A program made the position numbers and the translations under genes. Of a DNA stretch of 64,000 bases, positions 27,501 through 39,500 are shown one piece after another. Origin of the DNA: Lepidostoma basale (lineage: Eukaryota; Arthropoda; Insecta; Trichoptera; Lepidostomatidae); assembly GCA_022606425.2 (NCBI GenBank), contig JAHDVF020000215.1, positions 744,001 to 808,000 of the forward strand. Reading direction: 5' to 3'. The notes beneath the pieces were generated by a model. The model saw nothing but the letters and a program-made list of their open reading frames with translations. It was not told where the DNA came from and made no database searches. Within the stretch, counting starts at the first letter, position 1. Each line of letters starts with the position of its first letter.

Positions 27501-30500
27501 AAAAATCATATTGTATTATATTTAAACACTTATTATTTTTAAAATACAATCGTAAATGACAAAATAATATTCAATATATTATAACCATTTACTTTATAAA
27601 TTTATTAATATAAAAATAACTACGACCTTCGTGGCAGACTGGTAAGCGCTACGACTGCCACACCGAAGGTCCCGGCTACGGTTCGCGGCGATGGCAGTGT
27701 GATTGTCACACTGTCTTTGGTCTGATGTAAAATTCACGTGATAATAAAATGGCGATAGATTAGCTACCTATTCGCACGTCTTGAAAAGAAATATAATAGC
27801 AAAAAAAATGTGTACAGTAATTGGATATAATGAAATAATCAAACGACAAGTTTTATATAAAAATTAATTATAATTCTTAACATTGTATTTTTAGCTGGTT
27901 AGGTATTGTACCTATAATATTTCCAAAATGTCTCTATTTGTAAGGTTCTTTGCCCGTCGCAAATTAAAATTTATGTTTGTTATTACTTTGACATATTATA
28001 ATGTATCTGGCATGAATGTTAATGTATAATTTTTTAACGATTTTTTTATGAATTAAAACACTGTTTTTTCCACTTCTGAGTTTATTTTCTCGGCATGTTT
28101 CGAAGGCTTACACTTTCATCATCGAGAGAACGATATAAACTATATCGTTCTCGATCTTAAAAAATTCTTCATTATGGAATTCAACAGTGTTAACGCCTTA
28201 ATTTTAGGTAAAATTATATATTTTTTAAATAATTTTGTCATAACTTTCGTACCATCATAAAAACCGTGAGACGGATCTTGTTTTGAAAAATTGCACTGTT
28301 TATTTGTGCTAACTAATACATGTATATGGTCCTAGGTTCTTGCATTTTTTGTAAAACATTTTGTTAGTTTATATCGCTGCCGCACAAGACAGGGAAAAAT
28401 GGAAGAGAATAATGGAGGAAATTGCTGCAAACCAATCCCAGGATTGAAACCAGAGAAGAAGATATCGTTCTCTCGTTGATGTAGGTGTAAAGCCTTTTAA
28501 ACGCGTCGAGAAAAATAGTCAATAGTGGAAAAAAACAGTAAAAAAATCGTATTTATGGAATTTAACAATGCTTCAAGTTTATCTAAAATTAAAATAATAA
28601 TAATAATAATAAATTCAATTAAAAATTGACAAATGGAGTTCAATATATTTTAAATAAATATATGTATTTTTTTATACGAGAAGGTACTCCAACATTTGCA
28701 TTAGACTCCGGGAATAATTAAGTGCGAACTCAACAAAAAATAAGAAAACTTTGAACCCAAATTGTAATTTAAATGCAAATTTCACTAAGTATACGAAATA
28801 GGTCGAAGAGGAAGGAGCTCTCAAGATTACTAATTTGCCGGTGCTAAGATGAAAAGGGAACATTTTTATCTTCATCAAACTTGCATCCCGCTTCCTAACT
28901 GTTGCTTATGTCTTTGCGATATTATATAATACATATTAGAACTCAACAAAGATAGACTTTAAACATATTAGCTCCGTTTTTCAGCATATTATTTTAATGT
29001 CAAGATTTTACTAGGCAAGACAAAGCCTACGACCACACCGAAGTGTTTCGAGTGGTGTCTCGCTTACCGTCTGTCCGAAAATGACAGCGTTGTCAAATTA
29101 TTTTATTTGAAAATGTTACGCTATTGACTAAGCTTTTATATTTCTGCTTCTTCTTCTTTTTTTTTTAAATATATCTCCAAGTTTATAGGATTTATGACCT
29201 GTCATTGGTTGAGTTAAGCGCACGCTTTATGTAATTACAACATTCCCCATTCCACCTATTTCTTTATGACAATGTAAGACAATTTTTTGGAAATTGTATA
29301 CATGTAACAAATCTATGTTTATCTTCACATAGCAGTTTCAATACGCCATCTATGTAGATTTGATTACATATGTTCATCTTTTTAAGATTAATCTATATAA
29401 TCCACACTTTTTAGCATTTAGCAAACTACTTTATTAACACAATGTGAAGGCTATCGCCATTAGCGCATTGTTTAGAAGCCGCCTGGAGATATCACTCCTA
29501 TCTATATGCCAAAGAATTGACCAGAATGATTACAAATATTTTTTTGTGAATGTATACTTATACTTGTATACGGATACTGGATTTCACCCATGGTGGGTAA
29601 TTAATTCATGAAATTGAATTGTATGATACAATTAAATTTCATGAATTAATCACCCACCATGGGTGAAATCCAGTATTCGTATACAAGTATAAGTATACAT
29701 TCACAAAAAATATTGTATTCTTGAAACTAAATTTTAGATAATGTTCTTCTGTTTGTGGTTGATAAGTGAAGTTTAAGGAGTATTTGCATGTACGTTTGGT
29801 TATTATGAACAAATATTATAAAACTATTTTCTTGTTTGGAGATACTGTTTCATTTAGAAATCTAGTTAAATTTCTACTACAAAAATTTTTCCCACTTAAA
29901 ATTATTTCGTACTTCTACCAAGAAACGTAATGAGTATATAACTAACTAACCATCACGCCATTTCTCCGGAGGGGTAGGCAGAGGATGGAATGCCAAAATA
30001 CTCTCTCCTGGCATACCTCTCGGGCTTCCTCTACATTCATACATCGTACCATGCAATCACGTCGATTATTCCGACTTCGAATGTGGCCGCCTTTAAGTAA
30101 TTGATTAATTTGGTCATGCCATGTTTTCCTCGGCCGTCTTCGGCTTCTTTTTCAACTCACGCTGCTTGTGTACAATTTTTTAAACAATTTTACTCTCATC
30201 CATTCGTTCCATATGTCCAAACCAACTCAGGGATCCTTTTTTAATTTTATCCACTTACATTTCTTTCTTATTTCATCATTCGGTATTCTATCATACAACG
30301 TTTTCCAGCACATTTTTTTTTTATTTTTAAAAAGACTTTAATATATTTTTTTTACAAGGATTTATATCAATGATATTAGAATTTATTTTACAATCTTCAA
30401 TGTGAGCAGAAAATAGCTCATTATTATGAAGAAGGAATCTGGTCGTGTCCAGGCTTGAACCCATGTCCCCTGGATCAGGAGCCAAGCGTTCTATCCCCTA

Positions 30501-33500
30501 GACCACCACCCGGTTATTCTTAGTGATCTCATTTCTACGGCGTTTATCTTGCTTTCATCATTATTTTGCCAGCTCCAAGCTTCACTTCCATACATGAGGG
30601 TTGGCACTAGATCTCCATTGTGTACTGCCATCTTTGCTTCTGTGGATATATTTCTATTCTGAGTATATAACGTGTATTTATTTAGCATTTCGTCTATGAT
30701 AATATTGGTGATAACATACAAGTGATTTCTTACGCATTCACACAAAACGTTTATCTATGGGACGCTATTAAATAACGCGTTCACACAAAACGTTTATCTA
30801 TGGGACGCTATTAAATAACGCGTTCACACAAAACGTTTATCTATGGGACGCTATTATAACCCGTCAGCAGTTTAAGTTAAATGTATTTAAAAATATTCAT
30901 GAAGTTGGCAACACAAGCGTAGTATCGCCCCGGAATAGTATTCAAAGTGTTTTTGAACAAAGTTCTTAAATTATCCACTTGACCTTTTGGTAGCTTCTTA
31001 TTTCAATGGTGAAATTATCGATGATCGCCATCGGAAACAAATACGTTTTTTTTAGATTCAAGTATAAATAATACCATACTACTTAACTAATCAAAATACC
31101 TCGTGTTTCCTTTGAATTGGTTCACTTTACATTCACTGTAGACCGAAAACATCAGATGAGAGTAGTGATGTCAGGAGTTCCCCTAAAGAACACCAAGGAG
31201 TTTGTCTACCTCGGGAGCAAAATAACATGGGACGGTCGGTCTAAGAGCGAGGTCAACAGCCGTATACATTAGGCTAGGCTTGCATTTAATGAAAGGTCGA
31301 CAATAATATAATCGAATAATATAGACCTAAAACTGAGAATACTCCTCATCAAGACCTATATAGAAGACTATTAGGAATATCCTGGAGAGACCACATTACA
31401 AATGAGGAGGTTCTCCAAAAAATCGAAGGAGGAAGGCACCTGCTTAGGACCTTGTCCGAAAGGCGTGCAAGATGGATCGGCCATGTATTACGACAAGAAG
31501 GCCTCTTGCATGCCATAATGGAGGGTATGACCGAGGAGACAAACTCTAGGAGACCTGGAGGACCTGTTGGTGGACGTGCGCTGCTCATCATATGCAGATT
31601 TCAAAAGAGCCGCACAAGACAGGGAAGAATGGAAGAGAAAAATAGAAGAAGTTGCTGCAAACCAATCCCAGGATTGTAACCAGAGAGAGATTTATGACAT
31701 TCGTTGAAGATGCTGGGTTTTGTTCTTCAAACTGTTAGGGGTTTCAGAGACACTCGGGTCCTAAGAACTCTATATAACTCGTTAGTCAGAAGCAGGCTCG
31801 AGGGAGGTGCTGTGATATGGAGTCCTCATGAGGCTCAGTATTCTCTCATGTTGGAGAGGGCTTAAAAGAAATTCTTGAGAGCCCTCCACATGAGAGAGTA
31901 CGGGGTATATCCTTGGCTCTATCCAATGGCATTTCTCTTGGGTATGCTGGGGTATAACTCCCCCGAACTTAGGAGGGAAGGATTAATCGCAACGCATTTT
32001 TTCAAGCTGATTCGGGGCTCTTTTGAGACCCCTATGTTCTGGAGCAAATATGTATTTTTGTTCCTGATAATTACCTGCGACAGAATCATATCACAAGAAT
32101 CACTATGATAGCTGTACCATTTACATCGATTTGTCTCACGCTGTAATGATGTAAAGAGCGATTCAACCAAAATAATAATAATTAAGTATGTAGGATGTTT
32201 TTAATTGGTTCAATTTTTCTCGGGAACGCCGGCGGTTAGGAGGGGTAAAACTGTACACTTCTTATTTTAGACTCAGTAGGACGAATATGACGACCGTTAA
32301 ACACCGCATATTTTTTTACAGAACGCTCATTTTATTAAATAGAGCTGAAAGAATTTAACCTTAAAGGTGGTGATAGACGTACGAACTTAAAGTCTGCGGT
32401 TTTTAAGATCGCGAACTTACTTGACTCGACGTCGGCGATACACGCGCCAACTTACTCATACAGGTGGTGATAGACGTACGAACTTAAAGTCTGCGGTTTT
32501 TAAGATCGCGAACTTACTTGACTCGACGTCGGCGATACACGCGCCAACTTACTCATACCGTATCGCGATGTCGTCCACTGAAGAAGCTTTGTGTTATTTA
32601 GGAATTATATCGTATTACATTTCAAAAACTAAAAACAATAGACGAAGGCGAAAGAAACAAAATGGCGGCTCGCGGCTCGCAGTGCTGCCACACGTACGAG
32701 CCAAGACGAGCTACGAGTAAGATTTCAAACCGGTTGGATCGCCGACGAACTTACTCGGCGGTTTTAAAGTACGCGTACTTACGGTGACACACGAGCGAAA
32801 AAGGTCGTCGAGCCATAAGTACGCGTACTTGCTCGCCCGTCTATCACCCACTTTATAGTCATACAAGTGAATAAATAAATTCCGTGATTTAAACTCCAAA
32901 TATTTTTGGATATAATTGGAAAACTAATAAAACCATCCAAATAGAAATAACAGTTACAGACCCAAAATTGATTATATATTTTTTTTTCGAAATTGTTGCG
33001 ACAGTTGTTTTGCTAACCGATATTAGCATTATCAGGTATTACGAACAGGAAGCAGGTGCAAAAATGGAAGATGTTTCAGTAAGCTGTTTGTTGTATGCGG
33101 ACGGCGCTGTGCTACTTGCAGACAACGAGCACGAACTGCAAGCCCTGGTGTCTAGTATGTATGAGGTATGCAAACGATACGATTTGATGATGAATGTGAA
33201 TAAGTCTAAGGTAATGATTTTCGAAAAAGAAGGAAGCATGACAGTCTGCAACATTGGTGTAAACGGTGAAAATCTGGAACAAGTGGATGAATTTGTTTAT
33301 TTAGGAAGTATGTTTACAAAGGATGGGAGGGTGGAGAAGGATATTGAAAGAAGGGTTGGGGCAGGCAACAGAATAAATGGTGCACTTAAAGTTGTCATCG
33401 CAAACAAAAGCCTATCCAAAAAGCTAAGATGGCAGTGCACAATGGTGTTCTTGTGCCGACCCTTATGTATGGAAGTGAAGCATGGAACTGGCAAAAGAAG

Positions 33501-36500
33501 GATGAAAGTAGAATAAATGCAGTAGAAATGAGATTTCTAAGACGAATGTGTGGCAAATCTGTATATGATAGAGTGACAAATGCAAGTATAAGAAGTGAAT
33601 GTGGTGCGAATGAAAGTGTTATGAACAAAATAAGGAAAGGGTCATTAAGATGGTTTGGACACATGGAAAGAATGAGTGAAGACAGAATGGTAAAGAAGGT
33701 ATATGTAAACGGCGTGAACGGAGTTAGAAATAGAGGAAGGCCGAGGAAAACGTGGCACGATCAAATCAATCAAATATTGAATGTCGGTCACGTGAGGAGT
33801 CGGAAAAATCGACGTGCGTGCATGACAAGATGTATGAATGTAGAGAAAGCGAGAGACGTATGTCAGAACAGAACAGTGTGGCGTTCCATTCTTTCTGCCT
33901 ACCCCTCCGGGGAGACGGCGTGATGGTAAGTTAGTTAGTTAGTTAGGTATTACGATCAAATTAAAAAGCTTTTTAAAAGTTGATTGTAACACTTGACAAT
34001 GCTAACAGCAAAACAGCTGTTGCAACAATTTCAATAGAAATAAAATCGATTGATATTTTATAGCAGTGTTTTTATTTAAACAGTTTAATGTTGAAATATC
34101 CGACATACATAAAAGTGTTTCCGCCAAAACAATGAATAATACATTAATTTATATTAATTATATAATATGAAGTTTTACATCACTGTTCAAGAAACAATAA
34201 ATATCTTTAAAATACGTGTAATCGTATCATAATATTTTTGCGTCGTCGTTATAAATATTTATAAAAATCTGCGACTTCACAAACTGGCAACAGTGCAAAA
34301 GATATAAAAACATAAAATATAGCCAAAAACTGCCGCGCTATTGTGAGGGTCAAGTTCACGTGGTGGCAGTTGCTTCCTTTGTCCGCCAACATCTGTTTAA
34401 TTTAAATGGGTGTCCAGTGATTTTTTCCAATAAGCAACAAAAGCATATACGGAAACAGATGATTAATGTCGTTTTTTTATTATTATTTTTTTCTTCCTGT
34501 ATACTTCTTCTCTTCTTCTCTGGTTTCAATCCTGTGATTGGTTTGCAGCAATTTCCTATATTATTCTCTTCCATTCTTCTCTGTCTTGTGCGGCTCTTTT
34601 GAAATCTGCATATGATGAGCAGCGCACGTCCACCAACAGGTCCTCCAGGTACTCTCGGCGTGGGCGTCCCCTAGAGTTTGTCCCCTCGATCATACCCTCC
34701 ATTATGGCATGCAAGAGACCTTCTTGACGTATTACATGGCCGATCCATCTTGCGCGCCTTTCGGACAAGGTCCTGAGCAGGTGCCTTCCTCCTTCGATTC
34801 CTTGAAGAACTTCCTCATTCGTGATGTGGTCTCTCCAGGAAATTCCAAAGAGTCTTCTATAGGACCACATCTCAAAAGCCTCTAGTCTCCGCTTATCCCT
34901 TTCGGATAGGCACCATGTCTCGCAGCCGTACATCAAGCTGTACATCCTGTATACACCAGGTGTGTATCTATCCGTCTCACACATTAGTAAAAGTGGCGTC
35001 ACTACCTGTCTCGCTCACACTTCCAAAAAATACTTTTAGTCTCTCGAAAAAAAAGTTTAAAACTGGATTTCATTACAAAAAAAATTGTCCACACCTAATT
35101 TAAGAAATAATCAAGCAAGTGTCGTACCATTTTGGAATTCTTATTAAATACGCCAACTTTTAAAGTTACCTGTCTAAATAGCATAGTGCATTTTATTTTC
35201 GGTACAGTTAGTTAAAATTGGGCGTAGTATTAATTTTGAATACTTGGTTGGGCAAAAAGTAACATTTTCTTCCAAGCTGGAGCAGTTAGCTTTAAATTTT
35301 AGGCAACAATTTATAGAAGCATTATTCAGGATAACATTATAAAAATAAAATTGAAAAAAATTAAAGATTTGTTGTAACAGGAGTTAAAAGACCATCACAG
35401 GGTGTTGATTTTCTCGATTTTTTTAATGCCTGTAATTTCAAAAATGTAAAACTTAGATTTTTTTTGCATTTTTCTCATCACTAGCATGACTTGCCCTATC
35501 ATCTTTCCTATTCTACAAGGAAAGTAATTCAATTTTTTTACTGAAATCTCAAAATAAATATAAACTTCTTATTTAAAACACTTATGAAAATAAAGGTACT
35601 TTTGATGTCTCTACGAATGGGCCACCTTACTAATCTACCTCCAATAAATTGAAACAGCGAGTCATAAACGCACGTCGATTCTTTCTTCAATTTGTCTGGT
35701 TATGCCAAGTCTACCTCAATCTTTCTCGATTTCGTAATTCATTCACATCGTTAACGTATAGATTCTTTACAATATTTCATCATCCTTACGTTTCATATGT
35801 CCAAAACAACTTAATAATCATTTCGTAAAAGTGTTCATAACACACTCATTCGGTTAACATTTCTACCTGAAATTAACTTTGTGAAATCCTGTAATTCATA
35901 GTTTTAACACAGATCTGTCTATGTCATAATAATCTCAGTTCTACTAGTTCTTCGTTCATAGATAGAGTTATATTAATTATTTTAATTGAATCAATATGTT
36001 TAAGCGCACGAATATTTTCGAATAAGACATTCATTTTGTGTAAAATCGAAGTTTGAAAACCTTTAAATCAAAGGTTCCCAAAGTAGCCCCCTGGCCCCCC
36101 TGGCCCCCCAGGAAGCCCTCGAAGGACCTGAGGGGGTAATTCTGGCCCTGAGGGAGTAAAAATGGGGTCATGAGGTGCTAAAATGTATAACCTTATCGAT
36201 TTTCGTTATTACACGATGTACATACGTATATAATTCGTTACATACTAAATATTTTGATAAAATCACCTTATAAATAAATCGGTACCTATTTGGTAAAAGG
36301 TCCCAACTGCTTTTTTATGAATTTTACAGGAGAGCAAAAATAAAATTTTTACATTATTTTGATTATTTATAAAAATGTTATTTTTATTCCGAATAGTTTG
36401 TTTCAAATGTCAATTTACGGAGCATAACGTTATCTATAAGAAATATCAGTAACTAAATTAAAAAATATATATATATTTCAAAAAAAGAGGTTGAATGCAA

Positions 36501-39500
36501 TTGTACATAAAAAAATTAAATAAGTACAGCTCTAACATTTTGTCAAAACATAAAGTGTGCGAAAATAATACTGATGGTATATTTAACTCAATTTCACAAA
36601 AAAACGTATCTGGGACTTTTTGCCAAATAAGTACCGAAATATCATCTATGATTTTGTGATGTTTCAAATAATCATATACGTACACATGTATTAGTTTCAT
36701 ATTTTCTCTGATATTATTCATTATTAATAATTACCATTATATATATTTTTTTCGAATTGTATTATTTTCAAAATACCCTTCTGAAATTAAAAAAATACTC
36801 TCGTAGTTTAAAATATTTTTTGATAATTTCACACCAGTTATTATTTAATAAATATTAATTACTCAACAATTTAAGCGTATCTTATTTATAACACTATAAG
36901 TAAGTATACACAAATAAAAAAAATCACAATTTTTTTCTGTTTTGTTTAATTTAAAAAAGGTAAATTTCCAGGGGGGGCTTGTGTAATTAATTTTGTGTTT
37001 GAAAGAGGGGCCATAGGTCAAAAATGTTTGGGAATCTATACAAATTATCAAGGTAATACAAAATTCAGTATTTTATATCCAACTCTTAATTACCTTTGGA
37101 AAACAGCGCTTGCTGAAACCGTACTAAATTACGTTGATAAAACTTTTTACAGACAGGAAAACAATTGGTGCTTACTGTTCAACTACTGTACCTTAATATT
37201 CAAATAAATTGTTTTTCGTTCTCCGTGAGTTTTCATACAATTCAGCTGTATTTTTTTAAATAATAATATTAATAAAAAATTCATACGCTGGCAATTGCTT
37301 ATCTCGAATATTCCTGAAATAAATGTATTATTATTCTTTTAATTTTCTTTTGTTTTTCAATTTCCCCTAATTTCGGGTCGGCTCATTTCGTAAACATCAC
37401 ACTGGGCCAGATAGTAACTCACTGCCTGCTCGCTTTGTTTTTTTTTGTTTTTTCAGTATTTTTAATTTACTTTCTAAACCGCATTTTTTTTTATTTTTAC
37501 CAACAAACAAGACAGAAAATAGCATAAAATCTCTCCAGATAGAAAAATCTACCAAAATTTGGAAAATTAGCAAGCTTAAGGGCAAAACAGATAGTGCAGT
37601 TTTGAAGGGCTATTAAAAAACGGTGCAACTTACAGAAATGAGATTAATTTTATTTTATTTGGTACATCATGCCGTTTTACGTATCAAGTCTTGAATATGA
37701 CATCAGAAACATGATGGCCCCTAGCATCTTTACATTGATGAAGGCGATTTTTGATGTTTTCGGCTGCATTTTGGCACATCTCGATGAGCATAGCGGCAAT
37801 TTACTCCCAAATTCGATCCTTAAGCTCTTCCAGGTGTGAGGTCGATGTTTAAAAACTTTTTCCAACTGATAACCTGACAGGAAAAAGTCGCAAATGCTTA
37901 AATCCCACGTCACCCCTCAGAGATACGAGGCGCGCAGGGAACATCTATCGCAGTTTTGTCATCGAAACTCGAGCAGTATGGGCCGTAGCACCATCCAGTT
38001 GAAACCAGATATCTCCCAGGTCTGTTTCCTCCATTAGTTTTTCCAATTTAGGTTAAAAAAAAATTCCAACATGGAAACGTAACGTTGAGCGTTGACAGTC
38101 GCGGTTCGTCCATTCTCCTCGAAAAAATAAGACCCAATCACCCCAAATTTGGAAATCGCACATCACACAGTCACTTTTGGGGACTGAAGAGGTCTCTCGT
38201 GAAGTTGCCTTGGGTTATTTTCAGCCTAGTACTGAAAATTTTGTTTATTCACCGCTCCATAGAGATGAAAGTGAGCCACTACTGAAAAAGTTGATCTCGC
38301 ATGCATTCGGTTCAACATTTCTTGGGAGCGATTCATGCGGTTTTCATAGTCAAGAGGTTTAAATTCTTGGACAACCATAATTTTGTAGGGGTGTAATCCT
38401 TCTGGAATCAAAATCCTCCTTAGTGAGCGGTCAGCATGCCCAATGCAATTGAATGCTCCCGGGCAGAGCGCCAAAGCGACAGTTATAGCTTCTCTCACTC
38501 TCGTTTTTCTTTTTTACAACACTTTTCAGGTGTTTTTACGGTTTTGGGTCTTCCTAAACCTCTAGGTCTTAGTGTGGAACCAGTTTTTTCTTATGTACGC
38601 ACCCAAGTCACGATTAAATTACGGTGAGGGACGGTATCACGAAGCCCAAGATTGAAGTGCAGCCGAAAGGCCCGCTGGGTGACGATGACAGAACGGCCAT
38701 TTTCAAGAAACGTGAGGACGACAAAGCCCCGGTGTTGTCCGGACAAAACCATGGCAATGACTAAAAACGGTAAGACCCTCCCGATACAATGAGACCACTC
38801 CCAGGTTCCTACCCCCACCACACGGGATGTACCGACCTTTCAAAACTGCACTGTCTGTTTTGCCGCACCCTGTATAAGTGGCTAATTCAAATAACTTAAT
38901 TTACTTTCATATTTTGGGTTAACACCAATTTATTTTATTTTATCTAACCATCCGGTTTCACTCCCGCCGGAGCTTCATTATCGAAAACAAACTATTTATT
39001 TTGTTAGCCCTGATAAAGCTCTGCCGGGACGGATTTTATTTAATTTGGTTAAAATGGAATTCAAAAATTAATCAATAATTACATTGACGACCATCGTGGC
39101 CGAGTGGCAAGTGCTTTCACTGCCACACCGAAAGTCTAGGGTTCGATTCCCGGCCATGTGAACGTGATTGTCACACTGTCAATGATCTTGTGAAGAATTC
39201 GCGTGACAATAAAATGGAGATGGACTAGCTTTCTATCGCGTGTCATGAGAATCAATATAATAGCATCGATTTGACTCGTGCTGTAATGATCTAAAGAGCG
39301 ATTCAACGAAATAATAATAATAATATTCATAATTTGTAAATATTTCAGGTTTATTTTTGTATTATGAAGCCTGAAATTCCTGAAAAGCTGGTTAAACGTG
39401 ACCCAATTAAATCAATCAATTTTTAAATGCCGGCCATGCAAAGAGAGGTAAATCAGATTAAAAGAGTATGGCTTTCCATCCTCTCTCCCTACACTTTCGA

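Larger units (their letters stand above)
28055..28560. repeat. Inverted hammerhead repeat pair with RTE fragment between
   Basis: The left arm (28055-28160, minus) and right arm (28460-28560, plus) carry related cores and AAAACAGT ends. Positions 28379-28465 between them are an RTE-like 3' end (CCGCACAAGACAGGGAAAAA, CAAACCAATCCCAGGATTGA). Confidence 0.6.

Noticed and set aside
32968..33044. RTE frame extending upstream of 33045
   Set aside because: The 11-bp duplication shows the element starts at 33045; the upstream codons belong to the older palindrome.
36065..37041. 8-bp target duplication for the hAT-like element
   Set aside because: Flanking octamers do not match clearly, so I left the ends approximate.
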